64,000 nt of DNA, taken from the NCBI GenBank assembly GCA_018399635.1, contig JAGYOH010000007.1:85143-149142 (forward strand), read 5' to 3'. Below the pieces are notes generated by a model. That model made no database searches, was not told the origin of the DNA, and saw only the letters and a program-made list of their open reading frames with translations. Position 1 is the first letter of the stretch. The number at the start of each line of letters is the position of its first letter. Positions 1-8,262 of the stretch are shown here, in pieces. A program made the position numbers and the translations under genes. The stretch comes from Clostridia bacterium (GTDB lineage Bacteria > Bacillota > Clostridia > Peptostreptococcales > Acidaminobacteraceae).

Positions 1-204
1 CAATTTGTCCGTGCTCTTGGGATAGTGGTGGATCAAGGCCTCGTCAAAATCCTTCAGATGGTCCAGGACCCGCCTGGAAATCCCGTAGGGATTCACCCCC
101 AGGGAGCAGTCCAGGAGGGCCTCCCCCTCCAGCAGCTTCTTCGACGCCGTCGTGGCGTAACTGACGGACCCCGGACCCTGAAATCCCTTGTTGACACGAA
201 TCAT
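1..204 (-). CDS. PLP-dependent aminotransferase, histidinol-phosphate/threonine-phosphate type (N-terminal part only)
   Basis: The reading frame starts at the ATG at 204 and runs off the left edge of the window, so only the first 68 residues are visible. They contain the segment LDCSLGVNPYG followed by an HHYP motif, which is typical of the start of class I/II aminotransferases of the HisC/CobD type (the substrate-side N-terminal arm). The PLP-binding lysine lies outside the window, so the substrate cannot be decided. The start codon overlaps the stop codon of the upstream hydrolase gene (ATGA), which indicates translational coupling. The assignment to fold type I is reasonably sure. HisC against CobD-like is open. 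Confidence 0.7.
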   Translation of the reverse strand, partial: MIRVNKGFQGPGSVSYATTASKKLLEGEALLDCSLGVNPYGISRRVLDHLKDFDEALIHHYPKSTDKL

Positions 205-1163
205 TCCATCGCCTCCTCATTCTCGACCTTGAGCGCCTCCAGGAGGAGCCGGTTGAAGGTCGCCTCATGGGTCTCCATGGGGCAGTGGGCCGCCCCGGGA
301 ATCACGTGAAGGGTGTAGTCCTCGAAAACCTCCCCGAGGGCTCTTCCCTCTTCGAGACTGACCCAGGTGTCTTCTTCTCCCCAGATTCCCACCACTGGAA
401 CCTTCAACGGTTTCAAGGCTTCTTCAGGGAGACTGCCGCTGGTCTCAAGCAGCCCCAGGGCGCTGTAGGCGGTGCCCGGCATCTCAAGCGGCTCCAGAAA
501 TGCCTCAACTTCAACATCCAGGGCAGGTCTCCCATAGGCTGAAGCGAGATAGCTTTCAATCCGTTCTTCGGTAATCACGACCCTCTCCAGTAGAATCTGA
601 ATCCACCGGCCCAGGGGCGGCATCTTCAAAAGAGTCCCGGGAATCGGACTGTTATCTCCCAGAGCGCCGCCGACCAGGACGACCTTGTGGGTTCTCTGTG
701 GCGCCGCAGCGGCCATGGCGGCCACGGTACCGCCCCCCATGCTGTGTCCCACAAGGTGCCATGGGGTCTGATCCTCGCTGAGATAAGCGATCAACTCCCA
801 CAGCATCGCGGCACGGGAAGACTGGTGATGATTGAAGCCAATGTTTCTTTCAGAATAACCGAATCCTGGAAGGTCCACCGCCACCACCCGGTATCCGGCT
901 TCAGCCAGGGGGCCGAAATTGTGCCTGAAACTGTCGGTAGAACCGCCAAGGCCGTGAACCAGAAGAATCTGGCCCTGGACGGGTGCATCCACCGGCTCGA
1001 ATTCTCGATAATGCAGGGTGACATTTTCATATGTAAAATATTCACTTTGAAGATAGGGTGCCTTGACCGGTTCTTCTGGAGGCTTTGACAGAGGCACGAA
1101 ATATGGGATAATCAGAAAGAGACCCAACAACACTACAAGACCACCGATGATTTTCGATTTCAT
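201..1163 (-). CDS. Alpha/beta hydrolase with N-terminal membrane anchor
   Basis: This 320-residue protein begins with a hydrophobic segment (about residues 4-26) that looks like a signal anchor, so the catalytic domain is probably outside the cytoplasm. The hydrolase fold is recognised from the oxyanion segment HGLGG, the nucleophile elbow GHSMGG and a late histidine in PGAAHCPMETH. A conserved Asp lies between them in IWGEEDTW. Such proteins are esterases, lipases or related hydrolases, and the substrate cannot be read from sequence. An AAGGAGAG ribosome site precedes the ATG. The gene is divergent from the carboxypeptidase gene to its right and overlaps the downstream aminotransferase start by four bases. 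Confidence 0.85.
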   Translation of the reverse strand: MKSKIIGGLVVLLGLFLIIPYFVPLSKPPEEPVKAPYLQSEYFTYENVTLHYREFEPVDAPVQGQILLVHGLGGSTDSFRHNFGPLAEAGYRVVAVDLPGFGYSERNIGFNHHQSSRAAMLWELIAYLSEDQTPWHLVGHSMGGGTVAAMAAAAPQRTHKVVLVGGALGDNSPIPGTLLKMPPLGRWIQILLERVVITEERIESYLASAYGRPALDVEVEAFLEPLEMPGTAYSALGLLETSGSLPEEALKPLKVPVVGIWGEEDTWVSLEEGRALGEVFEDYTLHVIPGAAHCPMETHEATFNRLLLEALKVENEEAME

Positions 1164-1262
1164 ACAATCTCTCCTTTTTTCATGATATCCGAATGATACC
1201 TCCCCTCAATTTTTCAAAACGCATTTCTCTCTTTATCATCAAAAAATTTTCCCAACCTGTGA

Positions 1263-1268
1263 TATAAT
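1263..1268 (+). promoter_or_regulatory. -10 promoter element of the carboxypeptidase-serine dehydratase operon
   Basis: A perfect TATAAT lies 30 bases before the ATG at 1298. No convincing -35 hexamer is seen 16-18 bases upstream, where the sequence is an A/T run. A TAGGAGG ribosome site is at 1282-1288. Confidence 0.55.
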
Positions 1269-1297
1269 GTAACCTACTTGCTAGGAGGACATCCTTG

Positions 1298-2617
1298 ATG
1301 AGATACGGCACAATTCTATTGATGGCATTCATCATGCAATTCACCCTGGTCGTCACCGGCGGCTTCGCCCTGGAGGAACCCCCGATTACAGGGGAACACG
1401 CCATCCTGATCGATGCCGGCAGCGGACAGGTGCTTTACGAAAAGAAGGCGGACCTCCCCTGGTACCCCTCAAGCACCACCAAGATCCTGACGGCCCTGAT
1501 CATTCTGGAGAACCACACCCTTGACGAAATGGTCACCATTGACGGTGAGAGTCCCTTTGCCGAGGGTTCAAAGATATTCATCTACGAGGGGGAGACCCTC
1601 TCCGTCAGGGACCTGCTCTACGCCATGATGGTTTCCTCCGCCAACGATATCGCCGAAGCCCTCGCCGTCTATCACTCCGGGAACCTTTCTCTTTTCGCCG
1701 AGGAGATGAACCGGCGGGCCAGGGAGCTCGGCGCTCTGAATTCCAACTTCGTCAATCCCCACGGTCTTCATCAGGATTCCCATCAGACCACGGCCAGGGA
1801 CATGGCCCTCATCGCCAAAAAAGCCTATGAAAATCCCGCCTTCCAGGACATGGTCCGCACCGTGACCTATGCCATCGAGCCCAATGAATTCCAGCCCCTG
1901 GGCAGGGTGATGCGAACCACCAACAGATTTCTCTACGACACCTCGAGGATCGCCTATCAGGGAGAAATGGTCCCCATCAAGTACGATATCGTCGACGGCA
2001 TCAAGACCGGCTATACCACCAGCTCGAAGAACAACCTGGTCACCACGGCCCAGAGGGAGGGCATCCGCCTGATCAGCGTGGTGCTCAAATCCGACAGCGC
2101 CAGCATCTACACCGATTCAAGAAGCCTTCTGGATTACGGCTTTGAATCCTTCAAATACCACAGCTTCACCTTTGCCGGCAACAAGATCCTCACCCTTCCC
2201 GTCGAGGGAGGGACCAGGGAGGAGATTTCCCTCTACGCCGCCGAAACCGTCACAGGTCTCATCGACAGGGGGGTCGACATCAAGGCGGTGGAGGAGGAGA
2301 TTCTCCTGGAGGAAATCACCCTGCCCCTTGAAGAAAACCAGGTCCTGGGCAGGGTCGTCTACCGCTACCAGGGCCAGCTTCTGGGAGAAACCACCCTGGT
2401 CAGCGATACCGCCGTCGAGGAAAAAACCTTCACCAAGGTCCTCAAGGACCGCTTGATCAAAAGAAACGGTCTGGGAGAAATCGAATTCCGTTATTACGGC
2501 GAGTTCCTCCTGGAGCTCCTGGCGGCCTTTTTGATCTGGCGCACGGTGGTCACCCTCTGGCGGCTCCACCGGCTGAGAAAAAAAAGAAGAAAGAAGGGAA
2601 ACCATGCCCAATCATAG
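1298..2617 (+). CDS. D-alanyl-D-alanine carboxypeptidase (DacF/DacB-type, penicillin-binding protein)
   Basis: The protein trims the terminal D-Ala from peptidoglycan stem peptides outside the membrane. It is about 439 residues with a signal peptide at the N-terminus. The peptidase S11 motifs are all present in order: SSTTK (S-x-x-K nucleophile), SSAND (S-x-N) and KTGYT (K-T-G). A beta-rich C-terminal domain follows, then a hydrophobic helix and a basic tail (RLRKKRRKK) that anchors it to the membrane. A TTG lies directly before the ATG at 1298. The ATG is preferred, with TAGGAGG nine bases upstream. Its 3' end overlaps sdaAB by 14 bases, so the three genes are co-transcribed, although the functional link between wall trimming and serine breakdown is unclear. 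Confidence 0.92.
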   Translation: MRYGTILLMAFIMQFTLVVTGGFALEEPPITGEHAILIDAGSGQVLYEKKADLPWYPSSTTKILTALIILENHTLDEMVTIDGESPFAEGSKIFIYEGETLSVRDLLYAMMVSSANDIAEALAVYHSGNLSLFAEEMNRRARELGALNSNFVNPHGLHQDSHQTTARDMALIAKKAYENPAFQDMVRTVTYAIEPNEFQPLGRVMRTTNRFLYDTSRIAYQGEMVPIKYDIVDGIKTGYTTSSKNNLVTTAQREGIRLISVVLKSDSASIYTDSRSLLDYGFESFKYHSFTFAGNKILTLPVEGGTREEISLYAAETVTGLIDRGVDIKAVEEEILLEEITLPLEENQVLGRVVYRYQGQLLGETTLVSDTAVEEKTFTKVLKDRLIKRNGLGEIEFRYYGEFLLELLAAFLIWRTVVTLWRLHRLRKKRRKKGNHAQS

Positions 2618-3290
2618 TGTTCTGGAAATCCTGGGTCCCGTGATGATCGGCCCCTCAAGCTCCCATACCGCCGGCGCGGTGCGGCTGGGCCGGCTGGCCC
2701 GCGGCATCAACGGCAGACCCTTCAAGAAAGTCCGGATCGGACTCCATGGCTCCTTTGCCAGCACCTACCGGGGCCACGGCACCGACAAGGCCCTGATCGC
2801 CGGTTTGATGGGCTTCGCCACCGATGACGAAAGGATACGGGACGCCCTCACCCTGGCCGGGAAGGCGGGCCTCGAGTTCGACTTCACCCCCGTCGACCTG
2901 GGGGCGGTCCATCCCAATACGGCCAGAATCACCTTTTACAACGAGGACGACACCCGCATGGCGGTCACCGGGTCCTCCATCGGCGGCGGCCAGGTCCTGA
3001 TTCAAAAAATCGACGACACCCCCCTCGCCTTCACCGGCAATTATCCCACCCTGATCATCGACCACATCGACCGACGGGGCATCATCAGCGAAATCACCAC
3101 CCTGCTGGCGCGATTTGAAATCAACATCGCCACCATGCACGTCAGCCGCACCCAGAAAAACAAGAATGCCGTCCTCCTGATCGAAGCGGACCAGGAATTT
3201 CCCGAAGCCCTGGAAAAGGACCTGGTCGGCATCAAGGACGTCAACCAGGTCAGAATGCTCAACCTCGAGGAGGACCGCCATGTATCGTAA
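2604..3290 (+). CDS. sdaAB: L-serine ammonia-lyase, iron-sulfur-dependent, beta subunit
   Basis: This is the 228-residue small subunit of the two-chain Fe-S L-serine dehydratase that converts serine to pyruvate and ammonia. The N-terminal part shows the family segment GPSSSHTAGAVRLG, which contributes to the active site. The C-terminal part (about 148-215) is an ACT domain (LIIDHIDRRGIISEITTLL), a likely serine- or effector-binding module. The split into two genes is the usual arrangement in clostridia and bacilli, in contrast to the single chain in Escherichia coli. It overlaps sdaAA by 11 bases, consistent with translational coupling and fixed stoichiometry. Confidence 0.95.
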   Translation: MPNHSVLEILGPVMIGPSSSHTAGAVRLGRLARGINGRPFKKVRIGLHGSFASTYRGHGTDKALIAGLMGFATDDERIRDALTLAGKAGLEFDFTPVDLGAVHPNTARITFYNEDDTRMAVTGSSIGGGQVLIQKIDDTPLAFTGNYPTLIIDHIDRRGIISEITTLLARFEINIATMHVSRTQKNKNAVLLIEADQEFPEALEKDLVGIKDVNQVRMLNLEEDRHVS

Positions 3291-4149
3291 TGCCAGAGAA
3301 CTCATGGAACAGACCCGGGAAAACCGCTGTCGCATCAGTGACATCGTGCTCCGGAAGGAAAAGGAACTCTTTGACAAGGACCCGGACACGGTCTATGAAG
3401 AGCTGAGGCATATCTACAGCGTCATGGGCCAGAGCGCCTACGGCGCCATCCATGACCCGGATAGATTCCGGGGCAGGCTCATCGGCGGAGACGGCAGACG
3501 CATGGAGGACTACAGCCGTCAGGAAGCCACCTATCTGGGAAGGGTCGCCAATCATGCCATGGCCATGGCCTTTTCCACCTCGGAGGTCAACGCCGCCATG
3601 GGAAGGATCTGCGCCGCCCCCACCGCCGGAGCCAGCGGAATTCTGCCCGCCGCCCTCCTCACCGCCCAGGAACTCTTCCACCATGACGAAAAGGCGATTC
3701 TTGACGCGCTTCTCACGGCGTCAGCCGTGGGGGATCTGATTGCCACCGGAGCCAGTGTTTCCGGCGCCGAGGGAGGCTGCCAGGCTGAAACCGGCACCGC
3801 CGCCGCCATGGCCGCCGCCGCCCTGGTCCAGCTTCAGGGAGGCTCGCCGGAGGCCGTCTTCCACGGGGCGAGCATCGCCATCAAGAATATTCTGGGGCTG
3901 GTCTGCGATCCCGTAGCCGGCCTCGTGGAATCTCCCTGTGCCAAGCGCAACGCCTCAGGCGTCATGAACGCCCTGATCAGTGCCGAGATGGCCCTGGCCG
4001 GGGTCGAGAGTCTGATTCCCTTCGATGAGATGGTGGCATCCATGAAGCGGGTGGGACATCAGCTCCCTCCCGCCCTGAGGGAGACCGCCCTGGGGGGCAT
4101 CGCCATCACCCCCACCGCCCTGAAACTCGCCAAGACCATCCACGGATAA
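3280..4149 (+). CDS. sdaAA: L-serine ammonia-lyase, iron-sulfur-dependent, alpha subunit
   Basis: This 289-residue catalytic subunit carries the cysteines that hold the [4Fe-4S] cluster: one in RICAAPTAGASG, and two in CDPVAGLVESPCAKRN. The glycine- and alanine-rich stretch GCQAETGTAAAMAAAAL is a family hallmark. With SdaAB it deaminates serine through an enamine (2-aminoacrylate) intermediate. The convergent neighbour gene encodes RidA, which hydrolyses just such enamines. The gene ends one base before a strong intrinsic terminator. The length is normal for the split form. Confidence 0.95.
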   Translation: MYRNARELMEQTRENRCRISDIVLRKEKELFDKDPDTVYEELRHIYSVMGQSAYGAIHDPDRFRGRLIGGDGRRMEDYSRQEATYLGRVANHAMAMAFSTSEVNAAMGRICAAPTAGASGILPAALLTAQELFHHDEKAILDALLTASAVGDLIATGASVSGAEGGCQAETGTAAAMAAAALVQLQGGSPEAVFHGASIAIKNILGLVCDPVAGLVESPCAKRNASGVMNALISAEMALAGVESLIPFDEMVASMKRVGHQLPPALRETALGGIAITPTALKLAKTIHG

Positions 4150-4175
4150 AGCCCGCTCGACTCGAGCGGGCTTTT
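4150..4175 (+). terminator. Intrinsic terminator of the sdaAA operon
   Basis: A 10-base stem (GCCCGCTCGA paired with TCGAGCGGGC, one-base tip) is followed by TTTT. It lies between convergent sdaAA and ridA. The minus strand has only a short U run after it, so termination of ridA there would be weaker. Confidence 0.85.
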
Positions 4176-4188
4176 CCATGCGGTTCGA

Positions 4189-4569
4189 TCAGTCCTTGTA
4201 GGCGATCATTTCAATCTCCACCTGGGCGTTCAGGGGCAGCGCCGCCACCTCGAAGGCGGCCCTTGCCGGCTTGTGGTGGGTGAAAAAGGTCCCGTAGACC
4301 TCGTTCATGGCTGCAAAATCCGAAATATTGTTCAGATATACCGTGGTTTTCACCACATCCTCCAGGGTGTAGCCCCCCTCTGCGAGGATGGCCTTGGCGT
4401 TGTTGAGCACCATCCTGGTCTGGGCCTCGATGCCCTCTACCATGGTGCCGGAATCCGGATCGATGGGGATCTGTCCGGAGACATAGAGAAAATTACCCGC
4501 CTTGATTCCCTGGGAATAAGGTCCCACTGCCTTTGGCGCACTTTCCGTAAAAATGTTGATTAAAGCCAT
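4189..4569 (-). CDS. ridA: RidA family enamine/imine deaminase
   Basis: This 126-residue protein has the RidA signatures [22 protein letters not shown] near the start, the RTMVLNN-like central segment and a C-terminal EIEMIAYKD. The conserved arginine in [13 protein letters not shown] is present. RidA proteins hydrolyse 2-aminoacrylate and related enamines before they inactivate PLP enzymes. Convergent placement next to L-serine dehydratase, a source of such enamines, supports this role. It lies 12 bases downstream of a YheO-type regulator gene and is probably co-transcribed with it. A second, more distant RidA relative is encoded at about 38.1-38.6 kb. Confidence 0.92.
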   Translation of the reverse strand: MALINIFTESAPKAVGPYSQGIKAGNFLYVSGQIPIDPDSGTMVEGIEAQTRMVLNNAKAILAEGGYTLEDVVKTTVYLNNISDFAAMNEVYGTFFTHHKPARAAFEVAALPLNAQVEIEMIAYKD

Positions 4570-4581
4570 GTCTGATTCCTC

Positions 4582-5235
4582 CTATCTGATTTCATCCAAA
4601 TAATTGTAGATGGTGTATCTTGAAACGCACAAGACCTCCGCCACGTAGTCGATGGCGCCTTTGATCATGAAGGTGCCCTGCTCGTCGAGCCTTCTGACAA
4701 CAGAAACCTTTTCATCCTTGGTCATGTAGATGATGGGTTTGCCGAAATCCTCGACGGCCTTCTGGACCAGCTGGCCCAGCACGTTGCTGACCTTGTTGAT
4801 CTCTTCATCCACCGTATCCTTGGTGAAGACCAGGTCGCTCTCGATTTTCATGATGTCGTTGAAGACCTTTCGGGCCGCCACCAGTTCAGTGATGTCGAAG
4901 TTCACACAGAAACATCCAACGGCCACCCCCTTGTCATCCCTGATGAAGGTGGTGGAGGATTTCAGCACCCGGCCGTCCCTGCTTTTGCCGGTGTAGTTGA
5001 TGATGTCCTCCTTGGTATTGCCCTCCAGCACTTTTTTATAGGACAATTCCGTCATGGCGTCGTCGATCTTCCGCCCCGTGATGTGTCCGTTTTCAATGGC
5101 CACGATGGAGTGCTTCAAATCTGAAAAGTCATGGAGAACCACCTCGCAGTTGTCACCGAAGGTTTTGCCGAGATTGGCTACAAGGGGTAAAAACTTTTCA
5201 ATGATCGGGTTGATCTTTCTTTCCAACAATGTCAC
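4582..5235 (-). CDS. YheO-like PAS / DauR-type HTH transcriptional regulator
   Basis: The 217-residue protein opens with a YheO-like PAS domain (NCEVVLHDFSDLKHSIVAIENGHITGR, roughly residues 28-120, then the GCFCVNFDIT core). It ends with a helix-turn-helix (about 185-215, VAEVLCVSRYTIYNYLDEIR). This architecture is that of DauR, the regulator of D-arginine use, and related proteins that commonly sit beside ridA-like or amino-acid racemase genes. It is likely to sense a small metabolite and control ridA, which follows after 12 bases. The start is seven bases after the leuS stop, so read-through from leuS is possible. Confidence 0.82.
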   Translation of the reverse strand: MTLLERKINPIIEKFLPLVANLGKTFGDNCEVVLHDFSDLKHSIVAIENGHITGRKIDDAMTELSYKKVLEGNTKEDIINYTGKSRDGRVLKSSTTFIRDDKGVAVGCFCVNFDITELVAARKVFNDIMKIESDLVFTKDTVDEEINKVSNVLGQLVQKAVEDFGKPIIYMTKDEKVSVVRRLDEQGTFMIKGAIDYVAEVLCVSRYTIYNYLDEIR

Positions 5236-5242
5236 CCCATTC

Positions 5243-7645
5243 CTATTTCAGTACGATATTGACCAGCCGGTCCGGAATCACCACCAGCTTGGCCACGGCC
5301 TTTCCTCTGGCGAATTCCGAATAGCGCTCATGAGCCAGGGCGATTTTCTCAATCTCTTCTTTGGTCGCCTCCCGGTCCACGACGATTTTGAACCGGACCT
5401 TGCCGTTGAACTGGACCGCCAGCTCCACCTGGTCTTCCTTGGTTTTTTCTTCAACATACTCCGGCCAGGCCTGCTGGGCGATGGTGTCGGGGTACCCTGA
5501 CATCTCCCAGATTTCTTCCGTGATATGAGGGGCCACCGGATTGAGAAGAATCAGGAGAATCTTCATCTCATCCCGGCTGATGCTTTCCCGCTTGTAGTAT
5601 TCATTGACCAGGGTCATGAGCTGGGCGACGGCGGTGTTGGCCTTGAGATTTTCATAGTCATTGGATACTTTCTTGATGGTCTGATGGATCAGCACCTCGA
5701 GGTCCCCGGAGTAGCCGGTCTTGTCACTCACCCACTGAGGAAGCTTGTAGACCCGGTCCAGGAACCGCTTGGCACCCTTGACCCCGTTCTCCGTCCAGGA
5801 AACCGATTTCTCAAAGTCCCCGATGAACATTTCATAGAGCCTCATGGTGTCCGCCCCGAAATGCTCGATGATTTCGTCGGGATTGACGACATTCCCCCTG
5901 GATTTCGACATTTTTTCACCATTCTCGCCGAGAATCATGCCATGGGAGGTCCGCTTGGCATAAGGCTCCAGGGTAGGCACCGCCCCCACGTCGAAGAGGA
6001 CCTTGTGCCAGAAACGGGAGTAGAGCAGATGCAGGGTGGTATGCTCCATCCCGCCGTTGTACCAGTCAATGGGCAGCCAGTAGGCCAGGTTTTCCTGACT
6101 GGAGAATTCTTCGTGATTGTGGGGGTCCGTATACCGGAGGAAATACCAGCTCGACCCCGCCCACTGGGGCATGGTGTCGGTTTCCCTCTTCGCCGGGCCG
6201 CCGCATTTGGGACAGGTTACATTGACCCATTCCTCGATTTTCGCCAGAGGACTCGAACCGTCCTCGGCGGGCTCGTAACTTGCCACCTCTGGAAGAATCA
6301 GGGGCAGGTCCCCGGCCTCCAGGGGCACGGTGCCGCATTTTTCACAGTGGATGATGGGGATGGGTTCTCCCCAGTAGCGTTGTCTTGAAAAGACCCAGTC
6401 CCTGAGCTTGTAGTTGGTCTTTTTCCGCCCCAGATCATGATCCTCGATATACTTGATCATGGTGGCGATGGCCTCCTTGACCTTCATGCCGTCGATCAGG
6501 GGGGAATTCACCAGAATACCGTCTCCGGTATAGGCTTCCACGGTTATATCCCCGCCTGAAATCACCTCGATGATGTCAAGGCCGAAGGCCTTGGCGAAAT
6601 CATAGTCTCTCTGGTCATGACCGGGAACCCCCATGATGGCCCCGGTACCGTAGCTCATCATGACGTAATCGGAGATGAACACGGGAATCAGGGTCTGGGA
6701 AATGGGATTTTTGGCGAAATATCCCTTGAGCTGGACCCCGGTTTTATCCTTGTTGAGCTCGGTTCTTTCGAAATCCGATTTTTTGCGCGCTTCCTCTTGA
6801 TAGGCCCTGACCTCTTCAGGATTCTCAATCCCCGCTTCAAGGGTCTTGATAAGGGGATGCTCCGGAGAAATGACCATGTAGGTCGCCCCGTAGATGGTGT
6901 CAGGACGGGTGGTATACACCAGCAGTTCCTCGTCAGTGCCCTCGATGGGGAATTTGATATCGGCGCCGAAGGACTTGCCGATCCAGTTCTTCTGCTGGAT
7001 CTTCACCCGCTCGATGTAGTCCACGGTGTCCAGATCCTGGATCAGTCGGTCGGCGTATTCCGTGATCTTCAGCATCCACTGTTCCTTTTCCCGTCGGACG
7101 ACCTCGGAACCGCAGCGTTCACAAACCCCGTTGACGACCTCCTCGTTGGCCAGACCCACCTTGCAGGAGGTGCAGAAGTTGATGTCCATGTTGGCCTTGT
7201 AGGCCAGCCCCTTTTCATAGAGCTTGAGGAAGATCCACTGGGTCCATTTGTAGTACTCGGGATCCGTGGTGTTCACCTCTCTCGACCAGTCAAAGGAGAG
7301 TCCCAGGGCCTTGAGCTGTCTCCTGAAATTCTGTATGTTCTTTTCGGTCACGGTCTTGGGATGGACCTTGTGTTCGATGGCGTAGTTTTCCGCCGGCAGT
7401 CCGAAGGCATCCCAGCCGATGGGATAGAGCACGTTGTAGCCTTCCATCCGCTTCTTTCTGGCCACCAGGTCCAGGGCGGTGTAGCTTCTCGGATGTCCGA
7501 CATGGAGTCCCTGGCCCGAGGGATAGGGAAACTCGATGAGGGGATAGAATTTGGGGAGAGAATGGTCCTCTTTGGCAAAAAAAGTGCCTTCTTCCTCCCA
7601 TCGGCGCTGCCATTTCTGTTCGATTTTCTTGAAATTATATTTCAT
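5243..7645 (-). CDS. leuS: Leucyl-tRNA synthetase
   Basis: This 800-residue class I synthetase charges tRNA-Leu. The HIGH-type signature is [15 protein letters not shown] near residue 40, and the KMSKS loop is in [13 protein letters not shown]1 editing domain with TTRPDTIYG is present, so mischarged isoleucine or norvaline can be hydrolysed. Two CxxC-type pairs (CTSCKVG with CERCGSE, and CEKCG with CPKCGG) are probable zinc sites. The C-terminal anticodon-binding domain and short tail are complete. The gene follows a T-box leader with a CUC specifier, so expression should rise when leucine tRNA is uncharged. Confidence 0.97.
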   Translation of the reverse strand: MKYNFKKIEQKWQRRWEEEGTFFAKEDHSLPKFYPLIEFPYPSGQGLHVGHPRSYTALDLVARKKRMEGYNVLYPIGWDAFGLPAENYAIEHKVHPKTVTEKNIQNFRRQLKALGLSFDWSREVNTTDPEYYKWTQWIFLKLYEKGLAYKANMDINFCTSCKVGLANEEVVNGVCERCGSEVVRREKEQWMLKITEYADRLIQDLDTVDYIERVKIQQKNWIGKSFGADIKFPIEGTDEELLVYTTRPDTIYGATYMVISPEHPLIKTLEAGIENPEEVRAYQEEARKKSDFERTELNKDKTGVQLKGYFAKNPISQTLIPVFISDYVMMSYGTGAIMGVPGHDQRDYDFAKAFGLDIIEVISGGDITVEAYTGDGILVNSPLIDGMKVKEAIATMIKYIEDHDLGRKKTNYKLRDWVFSRQRYWGEPIPIIHCEKCGTVPLEAGDLPLILPEVASYEPAEDGSSPLAKIEEWVNVTCPKCGGPAKRETDTMPQWAGSSWYFLRYTDPHNHEEFSSQENLAYWLPIDWYNGGMEHTTLHLLYSRFWHKVLFDVGAVPTLEPYAKRTSHGMILGENGEKMSKSRGNVVNPDEIIEHFGADTMRLYEMFIGDFEKSVSWTENGVKGAKRFLDRVYKLPQWVSDKTGYSGDLEVLIHQTIKKVSNDYENLKANTAVAQLMTLVNEYYKRESISRDEMKILLILLNPVAPHITEEIWEMSGYPDTIAQQAWPEYVEEKTKEDQVELAVQFNGKVRFKIVVDREATKEEIEKIALAHERYSEFARGKAVAKLVVIPDRLVNIVLK

Positions 7646-7664
7646 CAGTCCACCTCTTCTTCAA

Positions 7665-7865
7665 AAAATAAAAAAAGTACCTCTTTTTATAGGGACGAAT
7701 TCAAAATCCGCGGTACCACCCTATTTGACCGTCAAGTCCTCTTGAGTCGGTCCGATACCGGGGACCAGCCTGCTGGATCATTCCAGGTGAGTTCAGATCC
7801 TTCGATTACCGGTTCACACCCTCCACCGGCTCTCTTTCAATCTAAAGATCCTACTGGTCCTGAAA
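7665..7865 (-). promoter_or_regulatory. T-box leader (leucine) of leuS
   Basis: Read on the minus strand, the 14-base T-box core AGGGTGGTACCGCG lies at 7722-7709, and the T-rich end of the terminator arm is at about 7676-7665, twenty bases before the leuS start. In stem I the context CTGAACTCACC presents CTC (7791-7789) as the specifier codon, which fits leucine and the gene it controls. An AGTAGGATC segment and an AGAGAG stretch lie further upstream, as expected for stem I. T-boxes are known to bind uncharged tRNA and switch from a terminator to an antiterminator. Confidence 0.93.
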
Positions 7866-7883
7866 CTTCACGACCTTGAGTAT

Positions 7884-7912
7884 AGTTTATGAATATTCTA
7901 CCTAGGTGTCAA
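7884..7912 (-). promoter_or_regulatory. Sigma-A-type promoter of leuS
   Basis: On the minus strand TTGACA (7912-7907) and TAAACT (7889-7884) are 17 bases apart, just upstream of the T-box leader. The -35 element lies inside the last codons of rsfS, so leuS has its own promoter at the very end of that gene. Confidence 0.7.
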
Positions 7913-8252
7913 TATCCATTTCAATTTTTTTGGCATCATACCACAATTTTTCTAAATTGTAGTGGCGACGGTGGTCGCCGGTGAAAATATGCACCACGAT
8001 ATCCTTGAAATCAATCAGAATCCACTCGCCGTTCTGCAGGCCTTCCTTGGAATGGGCGACCAAGGACTCCTTGTGGGCGGCCTCCTCGAGGACATCCACC
8101 AGGGACTTCCCATGGCGGGGGTTCATGGCCGTAGCAATGATGAAATAATCCATCAAGGGCGTTTTATCAGACACGTCCAGCAGGACGATATCCTTTGCCT
8201 GTTTCTCATCAAGCACCTTGCAAAGGGCCAGGGCTGTCTTTTCCTTCATCAA
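7902..8252 (-). CDS. rsfS: Ribosome silencing factor (Iojap/RsfS)
   Basis: This 116-residue protein belongs to the RsfS/Iojap family, which binds ribosomal protein L14 and blocks subunit joining in starvation. Family landmarks are DVSDKTPLMDYFIIATAMNPRH and the C-terminal GEWILIDFKDIVVHIFT. It belongs to the conserved nadD-yqeK-rsfS group, but here an antiporter gene is inserted between yqeK and rsfS. The -35 box of the leuS promoter overlaps its last codons. Length is normal. Confidence 0.94.
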   Translation of the reverse strand: MMKEKTALALCKVLDEKQAKDIVLLDVSDKTPLMDYFIIATAMNPRHGKSLVDVLEEAAHKESLVAHSKEGLQNGEWILIDFKDIVVHIFTGDHRRHYNLEKLWYDAKKIEMDIDT

Positions 8253-8262
8253 TTCACCTTCC

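Noticed and set aside
4177..4188. Separate terminator for ridA
   Set aside because: Only the hairpin at 4150-4175 is present, and its minus-strand T run is short.
6617..7879. 420-residue plus-strand open frame covering the leuS start and leader
   Set aside because: It runs antisense through the T-box and synthetase code and shows no protein features.
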